A stretch of 49,953 nucleotides of DNA. Source: Oppiella nova (taxonomy: Eukaryota; Arthropoda; Arachnida; Sarcoptiformes; Oppiidae). Each line of letters begins with the position of its first letter. The stretch's first letter is position 1. Shown here piece by piece: positions 34,485 through 47,800 of this stretch. The stretch is from the NCBI GenBank assembly GCA_905397405.1, contig CAJPVJ010000059.1:1-49953 (forward strand), in the 5' to 3' direction. Made by a program: the position numbers and the translations under genes. The notes beneath the pieces are model-generated. The model was not told the origin of the DNA, made no database searches, and was given only the letters and a program-made list of their open reading frames with translations.

Positions 34485-35433
34485 TGATGTTTTAGAAGTT
34501 TGCAGATTTGAAGCCACATTCATAGCAATAATAGTTTGAATGTATTGGTGAGAGTGGAGATGTTTTCGCGTCAAAATCAAATAAGTAAAGCAATCATTTG
34601 AAGCGATAGAGAATGTGATGTTGTGCTCAAATGGTGAGACTTTAAGAAGTTTTAACTGCAAACAAAACTCAGTTTTCTGTAAACTTTGTAAAATCTGTTG
34701 GATAGAAAGCCATGTAATGAAGCTTTTGTTACCGATCCTACCGAACCCCTTATGCACACCACATCACAAGTTTGTTTAAGTACTGCAAAACAGCTGACGT
34801 TAGTTATAAACCTTATATTCAATATAAGCTATTAATGTGTTAAGCTTTAAGTCTGCGCTGACTTACAAATCGTCATTACGGCTGACATGATGTGAATCTA
34901 AACTAATTTCGGGGAACAAAACATTCACTTTTCACTTAAACTTATGTTTTAAAGGGTGAACACATAATCTCTACATAATCTATACTGCGGTTTGAATTGA
35001 CGTATTTGTAAGCATATGTTTAGCTTAAGATTTGATAGTATTTTCACTTATTTAAGGCAAACGCATAAAAACGCAAAACTCTATGAAAAGTGTAATCAAG
35101 TTTTAAGACTAAAGCTTATGCGAGACTTTTCATTGAATATACTGTGAAAATGAAATGAAAATCCATTAAAAATATTTTCATTTTTTATAATATGCATTAA
35201 ATTGAGGAGCAGTAGAAAAAAGTGCGACCGACCCCTCGCTCTACAAAATTTGCAAATATTTGTGTAAAAAGTGAGAGCAGTAGTGGAGACCGCGTCCCAG
35301 TCTTTCAGTCATTCTCTGCCTTTTGTCTCGATTTTCTTTTCTCCGCGATTTTTACGGACCATCAACTCTAATGAAGTAAAATTCATTAGAAAACACTACC
35401 AGAGCTGAGCCCATACCCTAACACTGCATCACA

Positions 35434-35474
<41 letters not shown>

Positions 35475-37931
35475 CTGTTCTCTTTCGCTCGCGTGGCGAA
35501 GAAAATTTGTTTTTCAGATGAATAGATGAATGGATTTTTTAAAGAATCGAAACAAAGTCTTTTTGCCACAAAATTGTATACATTATTGGAAAGTTTGAGC
35601 CCAAACGAGCTAACTGTGCGTTTTAGAGCACTGTATGTCTCTGTGAGCGCACAATGGAGTCAAATGCGGACAAATTCATTGATTTGATGATAGACTGAGA
35701 TTTTAAAACACATCGTCAGTCAGTCATCACTTCATCCCTTAAGAATTTGAACACAAATAATGATGGAGTGAATGGAAGCAAGAATTCGGGCCAAAGTTGT
35801 AAACATTAAAACTAAAGTAATTTTAATTGACATTTAAATGATGTTAGAGTTTGTAGTTTTAAATGTGGTTTCATTTGAACACTGGATACAAGTGACGGCA
35901 TTTCTGACAAATTGCTTCATTCATTTGTTTTTGTCATTTCACAACTAATTAGGCGTTAAGTCATAAAAGACATCAACTTTAATGTCAATTGTATTATAAA
36001 AATAGTGTTTGTAATGTCAAGTCATTTTCATAAAAATATATAATTAAGTATGTTAAGTCACAATGATGAGTTTTGACTTTAATAATTTTTTAAGTATATC
36101 ATATGAATATTTAATTAACTAAAAGTTAGCAATTGTTTATCATCAATAATTAAAAATAGTTATTTACAATAATCATTAAATTATAAAACAAAAATGATAA
36201 ATATTTGTAAATAAAACAAATTCTTATGGATTCTAGTATACAATAACTCCAATCTTTGTATTGAAACATAATGTTATAAAAATCCTTTACTTCTGTTGTC
36301 CGGTATTTTCCCGGCTGTCAGTTCTCTTGATGTCATATATTATAATATTATCTTTTGTGTACACTTTCAGAATTTACTATAAAATACTTGTAAGTGTAAT
36401 ATTTATTTAGTTTACTTTAGACTTCTTTTAAGTCTACATTAAAGCTAAAATATTTTCAACAGAAATAAACTATTGCAACAGATTTTAGTGTTTTCTATTA
36501 TGTAAGACACAAGAATTGAACTAAAATCACCATGTTCATATTTCGATTTAAATTCAACTACAATTGATTGGAAATCATTATTGTGTCAAATGAAAATCTG
36601 TATAATTGGGATTCATTTAAATATTAACTATTATATTTACGTATTTTTCATGGTAATTATTCTTAAATTTTAATTATATTTAATATTAATAATAAAAAGT
36701 TTTTAATAACTATTAATATTAAATATCTTAGTTAATTGTAAAAAGTATAAAAGAGATTTCTAAAAATTCAGAAGTTAAAAATTATAAATAAATTTACTTT
36801 TAAACCTTTATAAAGTTTTAATCCACAGGAAATTCAAATTAATATATGATAATTAAAACTTTAAAAGCACTATAAATGGAGTAATGATTTGCAAAATAGT
36901 TTGAATGCTTGGTATAGACAAGAATAGTTGGCCAACAGAAGCAATGGGGGCTCTCATGGACTTCATATCATGAGATAACAGATGATAGAAAGACTTTGAT
37001 GTTTGTGATAACATAACATTTATGAGTATTTTTACAAAATTCATTCATACAATGAATGCAAAATTGTGAATTAAATAAATTCTATGAATAATATTGATAT
37101 GTTAGTAGAGATTTGTAGTATTATATCACTTGATTACCACCCACTTTGATGCACTCACTTTCAATCATTGCTAAATTAATCATAAAATAAATATTTGAAA
37201 TTAATTACATTATATGTCAGCATTTATGCCTTATTTTTACTAATATCATTGATATATGAAATCATATTATTTGATGGTTTTCCAGATATAACCGAACTCT
37301 TAATTAGCTCACAATATTTCAATAAAAGTAGTCAATCTTTATTACTGCTAAAGATTATTTTTAAAATTCTTATAAAGTTATTGATTTTTAATTGGAAATT
37401 ATTATTTATTTTAATTAATACTTCTTTTTTAATTGTTTAATAGATAAAAATAATTAGTTCAGCAATTGACTATAGATAAGATTTTATTAAGCATTTACCA
37501 AATAAAATAATAAGAAACATTTTCATTCAATATAATTACAGTACATTGTTTGACATTTAATTTAAAAACAGTGGCTTAGTGTATAATTTTATTTAATAAT
37601 CATATAATACTAGTAAATAGATTTGAGAATTAGAATCAATGAGAATTTGGAAAATCATAGTATTATCACTGGATTGCAGTGTTAAGCAATGATTAGAGCT
37701 CACGAATCAGGTTTTTGGAACGGTATGGGCACTGAATACATGTAAATAAATGCAGTTATGGCTAATGTTTAATGCAATTGGAAGCAGTGACTGAGCCGTC
37801 GAACTAATGGTGGCCGCAGTTAACACAGAGTCACGATATTTGTAATCACAAGACATAAGAGTCGAAAGCAGTGCACACTTTCCTTCCAGCAGATTCTCAT
37901 TAAGAGAGGCCCGATCTGTCTCCCTGTGCTC

Positions 37932-37964
<33 letters not shown>

Positions 37965-38999
37965 CAATCAATTAATTCGATATACACTATAAGAATAAAC
38001 CTTTAGTTCCAGTCATAAGCATCTCATTGAATGCACAAGTGCTCCACAAACTCAAACTCCCAAAGGCTTCTACCATATGGTCACTTGGAGTGCATGGATC
38101 ACTTGCATACTGACTACGTATACACACTCTGAAGTTTGTCTCTTTTGGCTACAAAACACTCAATAAGTCCATTGAAAGCCCTTACATAGGCCTCCAATAC
38201 GGAATTCAATGAACTCAATATCTCACATAAAGGTCTCATTCCATATAAAACTGTTTGTAAATTGTATTCGTTTTTGAATTATTTAGAAATAATGTATTTA
38301 TATCCATATTTATGACAAAGTCATATACTATAATGTTTGTGATGTTAGGAATCCATATGATTATAAATACAATAAATACTTGAAATGGCAGTGTATTTGT
38401 CAGTGGAGTCGACTATAGAGCGAAGTAATGGAGTCTTATTGACCCTTTCAAGTGATTATTCAATTGTCACAAATCCTAATGCTCTTCAAGAGCTCACTGT
38501 AAACGATGTCATTAATGAATGTATTCATGAGATGTTTGGCTAATAAATGACTAGTTTTGCGATTTGGGGCACTCGTCGTGTTTTTGAGAAAACATTGCCT
38601 TTACTTTACGAATGCAATTGTCATTTATTTGTAAATCATATATAATATAACTAATGTTTTTTGCTTAAATGTCGTACTTTTATAAAAGTAGGCGCAGTGG
38701 GTATATCCGGCTCTATAGTTGAGTCCTGTCTGATGCCAACAAGTTTTACATTGACTGCCACTTCGCCACCAATAGAGCACTGGTGTTGCGATCTTAAGAT
38801 GATTTACCGCTTATACTAAATATCAAGTTTAAGTCTTTCCATTCAAAAGGTCGTCGATTTTATGAATAAAATATTTGACATTTTATTATAATATTATTCC
38901 TTTATAAATATATTCCCTTTGTTTATAATTATTAAATTTTCCTAGTCTTTAGGAATTTCTTATATTATATAATTACATATGTTTGATACAAATCTCTAC

Positions 39000-39033
<34 letters not shown>

Positions 39034-42000
39034 GAGCAGGTTCTTTAAAATTAAATTTTGTCAAATAGTTGACAAATTATAGCGAAGTAGTCAACCATTC
39101 ATTGATAATCTAATCAATTGAATAGATTTCATATTAATTATCGTTAATGTTGGAAAAATATTTAAAAATATTTGGGAGAACCCTAATATTAAAAAATGGA
39201 AATAAATAAGTGATATGCCCTCTGGTCACCACTGTTTGATCCATAGTTAACTCTGCTCTGAATTGTTTTGAGATATATTTATGATTAACAAGTCATATGC
39301 GATGCCATTCTTTGCAAACCTGTTTGTCCTGATTTTGAGTCAAAGTTCCTATTAATACAATTAAACACTTTAGCAAAAAATAATAATTAAAGGGCTCGTT
39401 GTGGTACTCATGGAGTGGATTAATATCACATAATTAATAGCCACCCGCGCCTTCAAAATACATAATAATTATTTTGGCATTTGTTCGGAGGGTTTAGTCA
39501 TATATTTAAAATGCATCACTCGATTGCATTGAGTTAGAAAAAGCATCCCTTAATAATTGATCGAATAGTAGATGTTTGGTATGTGTTTGCATGTGTGTTG
39601 TGCTATACATACTGTACATACACTGCACTGTAGTATATTATATAATATTATATTAATAGATGAATACAAGAATACAATATAAAGAAAGAAAGAGAGCCTT
39701 AATCTGTTTGGTTCACGCAATCAAGTACCTGATGAAGTGTCACCGGCCCGACCGGTCAGGGCTGCACCACTGCAACACCACTACAGTAGAGTGTAGTGTG
39801 TATTGTATTATCATTTTGAATAAAGGATCATCATTTTCCTGATTCCCTCCCACTATTCATATGGTGTTGACCGCCGGGCCATCGCTAATACATACAAGTG
39901 ATAGCTGTAAGCATTCATAGCCTAAGCGTCCGCATAGTTTGACTTTTACTAAAACCTAATATTATTAACGTATTTCATAGTACTGTATATACTGTTCGTA
40001 TCGCACAATACATTTAATTCGAGTCTAACTTATGCTTTAAGTCAAAGATTTGAAGTTATGTGCAAAAGGGAGAGGGAGGGGATGAGAGAGAGAGAGAGGG
40101 AGAGACCATTGCCCTCTTCACCAGCATTTGGTGTTTCACTTCGAAAATAATACATTTAAACAAAACAAATATATTTAAACAATAAGTTGGCTTCAATTAA
40201 ATATCTTTTGTGTTATATTAGAAATAATAGGTTGTATTTACACCTTATTAGTGATATTAATGAATTGGCACAGGAATTAGCAGCTGCAATACCGGTGCGA
40301 TTATGCAATTAAAGGTCTGCCGTATGTCATGTCATGTCTGGTGTCATCAAATTTGAACCGCAGATGTATTTAATAGACATTTGAATCCAATGTCTATTAA
40401 ATGTCGAAAAACTGACTATAAGTTTAATACCAGTTTAAGCGGCGCTGTTGGAGACCATCACTTGACTGTCCCTTATATACAGGAATAAATTAAAGTGTGA
40501 TACACCCTGTCCTCCCAGCCCTGTTCGATGGCATGATCAGGCATGAAGACGAGCCCAGTTATGTATTCCCCATCGACTTTCATTTAAAGACATATCCGGT
40601 ATTATGAAGGCGAGGAGGAATCACAATGAATATGCGATTAGATTTGCCTCCAGGTCTGCACAAGTCTGCCAACTCTACCGACTCTGCCTCACCATAGCCT
40701 CACTATAGCCTCACTATACCGGCTCATGTCATCAATTTGCTGCCAACTATGGAGACTACGGACGGGTCGCACCGGACGGCCACACATCACTTTGATGAGC
40801 AGTGTTACACCTACTCTGCCAGTGACCATATGTATGATGGCATGTTCGCTGAATTACATGCACTTATTGGCTATTCATTTAATTGTTCATTCCTAACTAC
40901 CAGTGCGATCAGTGCTATGAGCTGACAGTACTGGAGTGGTGTAGCCCCGGGGCTCTCTGTCACAGAGCGGAGTGGCTCACAAAACAAAGACGACCGCAGT
41001 CTCAAAACGGGTCCCGTTTTTAATCAACATGTAAATGAGTGAGTGAGGGACCCGTATTAAAGGTGGGCCCACTATAGCTCCCACTTGAACTGTACGGCAT
41101 GTATGGCATGCACTGTAATTCAGCTTAATTTGTAATTGAGTCTAACTTTTGATAGAGTGAGGCATAGGATTGAGCGCCGATTGGATGGGGATTGGACAGG
41201 GATAGGGTGTGGAGAAATTGTTTTTTCATATGCATTTACATTCACTCCACTTAGAAGTCATGTTTTTGTCTTCAAAGCACACGTTTACTAGTCTTTAATT
41301 TGCAACAAAATTGTCGACTCGAGACTGCATTGAGAGCTGATTTATGTTGCATTCGTGGTCTGTCGGCGATCACCTCTAATGTACTGCCCCGAGCTGTTCG
41401 GCAGCAAACTGTCGGTGCCTCACAGATAGAGTACATTCACGTGAAATACTAGTGCTCTGCCAATGGATATCTCACTTCCAATATTTATTGCTTACTATTT
41501 ATGTTTTATTTCATTAATTTAATCATAAGCTTAAATCACATTGCAATCATATTCTTGATGTTAAACTAATAAATAAGATTTCATTCAAAACAATTTAATT
41601 ATATACAAAATAATCAGGATGCTTTCATGTGTTCAACACGTTTTAAAACATAAAATATTTTAAATTAATTTTAAATTAATTTTCATTGAAATCATATCAA
41701 TTGATGCAAAAAAAGCTATAAATTTATTCAATATTGACAATACAAGTCGTGTAAATTAATTTATTGTTTGCAAATCAATGATAAACTTATAATCAATTTT
41801 CAAAATTAAAAATGGTTTATTTTAAGTGAATGAGAATCTTTACACAGAATAATTGATTTTAAGTTATGAATGAACATTCAGTTAACTGAAGTAATAGTAT
41901 TGAGTATTATATAACCGTAAATATTCATTCAATTCACTCAAACAAGTATTCTGAAGGGTTAATAAATGTTATCTGATCTTTATTTTAATATATTAATTAT

Positions 42001-44236
42001 TATTTGGGTAAAAGTAAAATGCATTTCACAAATATTATAAGAAATGAAATTATTGATTGAATTGATATTCATATTTACTAAAAGGCAAATTAGATATGAA
42101 TTTTGATGTGAAGTGAAAAGACTGTATAATGATTACTGTTATGAATAGTTTTGAGTCAAATTCGCAGACTGTATAGCATTTGAAGAATAATTCATTGAAG
42201 CGTTTGGACGATAAGCTAATTAACCTCTTTTAGGTTTATAAGAGAAAAGTTTGTTATTCTTTATTATTAGTTTTCATAAAATGAGTTAAACTTATTTTGG
42301 TTAACACTTTCCATAAATTTTTTGTAGTTTTGAACTGAAATTTTTATGAGCGAACATTTGTCATCACAGATAGGGCTCAAACAACTGTATAATTTGTTGC
42401 TTAAGGCAAACATATATGCGCTTTACAATGAAGTGTAACCTAAAAAATGTGTGCTTTTCTAACATAGTTTGTAAAATACTCTCTGGTGTGAGATTAGGGC
42501 ACACAATGTCGTGCATTACGCATACGTTGTATAGGAATTGACTTAATATAATAAGTTATACAACACTATGTATGGCATATGAGTTGATATTGTATTTTAC
42601 GGTTACGTCTCTCACAACAGAATCTATTAAATTGCAAAACAAGCCAAAGAAGAGCCAATTCTCCAGTCAATTGTGAGTCTCTATGAACTCCACGAATATT
42701 AGCGCACAATTGCCTGAACCACTACCACTGCCATACCAGTGCCATACCAGTGCTCTACCAGAGCCTCAGTTTAAAGAATATTTGAATTGAGTGTAAAAGT
42801 CGACTCAATCTAAATGTTTTATATGATATCTGATGGAAATTTTTCAGAATGTCATTTACCAGTTATCACAACTGCAACACAAATGCAAAACACCACACAT
42901 ACCATTACCAATCCAACCTCCCGGTCCTCACAATATCCCACTGTTTTGATCCCAAATGCCATATTTCTCAGGTCAAGATTGGTGTGTCCCCTGACTACAC
43001 ATCCCATGCCAACAATTTGACATTTGTCTGAACAGAGTATAGCAAACTAATGCAAACTTCATATTAACTTATGTCTATTCTCTGCCCTCCCCTACACATC
43101 CCCTCCAGGCTTTGAGATGCATAAAGAAATCAGATTAGTTTGTTATGAATGTCCAAAACCTACACTACTATTGCTCTGAAACTAACTCACACTACACTTC
43201 TCTAGACTTCTATCACACAATTCAAGTCATTAAATACAATACAATTCAATCACTTTTGCACTCAATTCTCATCATTTAATTCAAACAAAAACAGTATGTA
43301 TTACAAGAATCCATATCTAATAACTCATTAATATATAAAACCTCTAATAGATTTACAGTAAACTTCCATAAGTATCTAATATTCAATACAGTATTCATAT
43401 GTTTAATGCTATAAATCCGTAAACAACGGAGCAATCGATACCATCGACAGCATAGGGTGTCTATGAGTGCATTGCGCTTCTGTATTGTCTCGATGTGCAG
43501 TGGATCCACAATATGGCAAATAGAGTTTCCCTTTGCTTTTGAAGCCTTGATTAATAATTGAGACCAAATAGCACTTTCCCACCGATGCAGCCATGCCTGA
43601 CCACTAGCATTATGTCTTACATTTATGTATTATTTAAAATATAAGTAACAAATACCGTAATTAACTCTTATTTCCAAATACGAGTCAAAATACAAATATT
43701 AATATGTCAAACAAAAACAATGTGGATAACAATACCATAAAAAATTTAATTAGTATAAAAACTCAATCAAATCAGTAGAAATATTTGTATGAATTTTAAT
43801 TCAAGAATTATAAGAATTTGAATGAGATTTGAACAGGCTTTGCTGTCATATTTTTTATCATAATATATTCACTCGTTTGACAATAGATTTAGTTTTAAAC
43901 TTAGAGTTAATTAAAGCAGAACTGGAATTTAGTGTTTTTTATATACAGCGTTGCATTTATTTATTATAAGGCATTACGTGAGTGAATGAAGCGTTAATAA
44001 TGAGAATCTATATATCCAGTGACACATTCATTACCTATTTTGCATTATACATATGCCATGTATGGCATAGAACTAAAAACAATTGATTGTGCGTTTGGCG
44101 ATTGCAATGATGGGAGAGTATGGTGTCTCTTACCGTGTGAGATCCATCCATGGTTACAGTTGCCACAAATGCGCATTTGTGTCTTCCCAGGTGCAAAACA
44201 ATCACAGGAACAGTTGGATGTCGAGCAACGGATCGC
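20894..44236 (-). CDS. bnc: Basonuclin-family zinc-finger protein (BNC1/2; disco relative)
   Basis: Three exons join in frame: 44236-44134, 27928-27681 and 23959-20894, together 1138 residues. A first exon ending in phase 0 is missing. Exon 44236 encodes the Cys-rich N-terminal motif AIRCSTSNCSCDCFAPGK...CGNCNHGWISH, like vertebrate CTCECFxPGK...CDQCKHGWVAH. Exon 27928 carries LVLYGTNALPVRLKILLDRV and HGFGWTYDDYTRGYMLQ. Exon 23959 continues with WALIPKEEELLVLKLFLRFS. Three pairs of C2H2 fingers follow, at about 23095-22905, 21745-21550 and 21085-20925, with the hallmark RNRHSANPN / RDRHSANLN ends and HLREMHKCTVDGC / HLKLMHKCTVEGC links. Other features are a basic KHLRKSANPMKRRW stretch (likely NLS), an acidic serine-rich middle, TIDLSKK (CtBP-like, about 22220) and a polyalanine run (about 21330-21360). 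It is a nuclear DNA-binding regulator by family. Drosophila disco retains fingers of this class. Confidence 0.9.
24789..24836. repeat. Imperfect AATGCTATG tandem repeat
   Basis: Five to six variants of GAATGCTATG/TATAATGCTATG in a row; a short similar run is at about 45292-45312. Confidence 0.7.
26034..26071. repeat. CT microsatellite
   Basis: Perfect CT run of about 19 units within the basonuclin intron. Confidence 0.95.
29166..29425. repeat. Direct repeat of about 100 nt split by a copied 65-nt segment
   Basis: 29166-29266 and 29327-29425 match exactly from ACGCCTTTTTTATTCC into the CT run. Between them lie 60 nt that, with the following ACGCCT, match 32102-32166 over 65 nt without mismatch. 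Confidence 0.9.
29241..29266. repeat. CT microsatellite
   Basis: CT run of 13 units, end of the first direct-repeat copy. Confidence 0.95.
29402..29460. repeat. CT microsatellite with CCT interruptions
   Basis: CT run with two CCT breaks, longer than in the first direct-repeat copy. Confidence 0.95.
31464..31497. repeat. Small minisatellite GATGCCAATGATGGCAAT
   Basis: About two units of an 18-nt motif, itself built of two similar 9-mers. Confidence 0.7.
32102..32166. repeat. 65-nt segment shared with 29268-29332
   Basis: Identical to the piece lying between the two direct repeats near 29.2 kb; beyond it the sequence differs (TCAACCGC here, TTTTTATTCC there). Confidence 0.9.
34444..34480. 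repeat. CT microsatellite
   Basis: Perfect CT run of about 18 units. Confidence 0.95.
35437..35470. repeat. GA microsatellite
   Basis: Perfect GA run of about 17 units. Confidence 0.95.
37931..37963. repeat. GA microsatellite
   Basis: GA run with one GAAAG interruption. Confidence 0.95.
39000..39036. repeat. GA microsatellite
   Basis: GA run with one GGG interruption. Confidence 0.95.
40084..40106. repeat. Short GA microsatellite
   Basis: Short GA run with a GGG interruption. Confidence 0.9.
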
Positions 44237-44770
44237 CTAAACATACAAATTCATTACTATCTTTATACTATGTTATATATTTGTAATTACACCAAGGTTT
44301 CTGTATATTATTGTCAAACAGTATTCAAAGTCATGTAAAGAAAAGTATTTCGACCAAAAAGTTAATCATTTCTTGAATAGAGAATGTATTGTAAAAGTAA
44401 TTATATTTATTAGTCCTTTCACTCGAGTCTTATTCTTTCATAACTTATGAGTAAAGCATTGCATAACTTAATGTCCATTTGGGAAATGTTTGGCCAACTA
44501 TTTATTTATTCATACAATAGTGATACTGACGGGTGATTAGCGGTCCGTACAGGACTCACATACTCTCCTAAATGTATTGCAAGCATCGCTCACATATACA
44601 GTAGATTCTCAGTTGCTTTGACTCGTGAGTGAGATATTTCTCTATTTTTATTTATATATTGCTATTACTATATGCATCCACTATCCACTCCACATGCCTT
44701 CCCCTCCTCACTATCTCGCTGTTGTAGACACGGAGCAGAAAGAACATAGAGAGGGAGGGAGAGAGATGAA

Positions 44771-44814
<44 letters not shown>

Positions 44815-47800
44815 TAGAATATTTGTGATATTGATGAAAGTGTTGTGCGCTAAGACAGCTGCTCTTAAGCCGCAAAGAGCTGTTTGGATGTGTAGTAAAA
44901 GCAGTGCAAGTGCTGGAGCTTTGCTTCAGTCATATCACAGGGGAATGAAGAGCAGCACAAGAGCTCACAAAACAATAGTTTAGGTCTTGGTTTTGGGAGG
45001 GAAGGGGAACAACACTATCATAGATTTTTTCTAACTTTTAATAATAGATGAGAGGATGTGGGGGAACAGTACTCTGTATGACCCTAAACATGAAACTAGA
45101 AAACTAATGTCCACTCAAAGTATATTATGTGCCAGAAGTGGAGCGCCGTTAGGCAGTGTACGTGTCGTTGGCATCATTGATGCAGTTGTTTCATGTGTTT
45201 GATGTTTGCCATTCATTATTGGTTTGGCTCACAATCGCTGAGAAGTGCTATTCTTTGGAGCAATTGTGGGGTTAATCTGGAATTGAATGTATGAATGCTA
45301 TAAATGCTATGATATGTGGAGTACATGAATATGTATCCATTGGGACACACTCTGACAGACCAACTCATATGTCACTAAAATGGTCTGCAAATATACATAA
45401 CTTTTGATCATAATATACACCACTTGTCCTATAAAAGCAGTAATCACTGTAATAATGGTGTTCTCAGTATTGTTCACAACACCATTAAATGAGTTGTTTG
45501 TGTTGAGCAAAACATGTCTGTATATAGAGTAGAGTAGAGTGTGTTATATGTAGAGACTTTGCTAGTAGTATATGTGTGTAATGATTGAAAGAGACAATTA
45601 ATTTGGGTCTAAATTTGCGTCGATCCTAACCAACAGCTCATATAATTAACAAACAGTTGCTCTCCAGAACATCAATTAACTGATAACTGATAGCAAATGC
45701 AACACATTCTCCACTACTTTCCAGTAGTACTACTCCAGTACTACTTTCCACAACCACTGCATCCTGCGCCCCAATCATTAGGGCATCGCTGGCAACAAGT
45801 GATGATTTTAAAGCAATTAATTTATTTATTACTCGAGTTTATCTAAAATATCAATCAATACAAAACCAATACAGGTATCAGAAGTTCAATTTATTCTCAA
45901 ACCACTTTCAAAAACATAATATTCAAGTAATTAATTCAATGAATACTAGCTTTAAAAGAGTGTTTGCGAACCACTCTTCCCTTTTACCCATTCATAGAGT
46001 CATAACGAGTTAAAGTTAGACTCCAAGGGCTCGTAATGGCATCGAAGGGCTCTAATGAAACCATCGGACTGACCAACAATGGCTTACTCTGAGGATTAGG
46101 TGTCTAAATGTGTTATTCCCTACAATCCTAACACTACTACAAACACATGACGTGTCTTTCGGTCAAATGAAACGCAACTCTAAAATTGCTTTTATTCAAT
46201 ACACCACTAGATTGGCACCAAATATCATATCACCATACTGTACTACTGTAGTATACAAAGTACTAAGTTATATACTGTACTCCAATTCTTTATTTATTAC
46301 TGTGATATTTTTAAATTATAAAATATTTTTATTAATATCCACGCATTATATGATATTATTAATTTATATTAAACATTATTAACTCCATTGATTTAATTTT
46401 CCTAGTTCATTTCTCTATAAAATTAAATTCTATTGTATAATTCTGTATTAATTTTATAGTTTTAAATAAATTTTAAGTGGTGTGAAATTAAAGATTATTT
46501 ATGTAAAGATTATTAAAATATATTATTATATAATTTTAAATTTTATACCTAATAAAATTTTAATTGACCTAAAATCACACTAATTTTGTCGAGACTTTTT
46601 GTGCAAATGTACTTACAATTATAAAATAATCTGGTAAAACATTAATGTTACTAAATTATTTATCAAAAAAGTCATGCAATCATTTTGTGCAAAATGCACA
46701 AAATGTGACAAAAATCTGTTAACTAGAGTTTTAGTTTAAATAAAATGGGACTAAATGTGACAAAAAGTGGTAAATTAGTTGAAACCTAAATATTTGAGAA
46801 GAATTGAAGAGTATATATAAGACTGAATTGAATTGTTTGAGTTGAGGTCAACACAAATCAATTGTAGAGTCGATCAAAAGTTTGCAAAAGAATAGAGTCT
46901 GTGATTGAATCGATTGGAAATAGAGGTTATTCTTTCATTTGGATATTCCATTATTGGAAGCAATGCCTACCCCTACCCCTACCTGTATGTACTGCCCATC
47001 CCTTAATACCCCCATACTGTGAATTGAATAGATTATAATTATTATTAGCAATAATTAATGTTCTCATGTGATGGAGTGGCGAATCCGGTTATGTCATTAG
47101 GTCTGTCATACTGTCAAAATGGAGAGAATAGCCCATCAGTGCATCACTACATCAATACATGGATGCCTGGATGGGTCCTGCGATGGGTTAGCGATGGTAG
47201 TGGTGGTGGCACTGGAGATAGTGGTAGTTGTGGTGGCAGTGCTGGCAAATGATCAATTACATGAGAGAGAGGCTCAATATAATAAGACTTGAATGTATCC
47301 AATATTGGCACTCATCAAGAGTTGGGAACCCGTCTGACAGCCAATCCTATTGAATATCTATTTTTTACTATACATTAAACACTCGGGCCGTTGACCTGAA
47401 CTCAAATTAAATGTCAACCGTGGCCTCAGTCACTCTTATAAGTCTAACACATCCAGTGCTTCCAATGCATTGCAAATTATGATTAGAGGTGCGCCTCATC
47501 TCAGCTGCAGGCCAGCCATCAGAGCACTCATTGCACCACTCATTGCCACAACTATTACTACAATCTATTGCTCTGTCTTTTTGTGATTTTAAATGAAACA
47601 CATTTTTGCTTTAGTGGTGACCGACTGCCGACTCTACTGACGCCTCGCTGTATGATCGATGCGAAACTACCTGACCTCTCATGTCTTCAATATTGCATTG
47701 TATAACACCTGACATGAGTTTCTCAATTCATATTTACTCTCGAGTTTTCTTTTTGTTCCAAAACTAGTCTTATTCTGTATTAAGGAATACATGTTTGGAG

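Larger units (their letters stand above)
27929..44133 (-). other. Basonuclin intron (16.2 kb)
   Basis: Donor CACG|GTAAGA at 44133; acceptor TTTGCAG at 27929. Phase 1 is consistent on both sides and restores HGWISHAIDNL. No other gene is identified inside. Several short open frames (28527-29007, 40560-40490 minus, 43276-43610 minus) were inspected and not recognised. GA/CT microsatellites recur roughly every 1-5 kb. Confidence 0.7.

Noticed and set aside
40490-40590. Minus-strand frame MKVDGEYITGLVFMPD
   Set aside because: About 36 codons, no similarity recognised and only a weak donor; probably chance.
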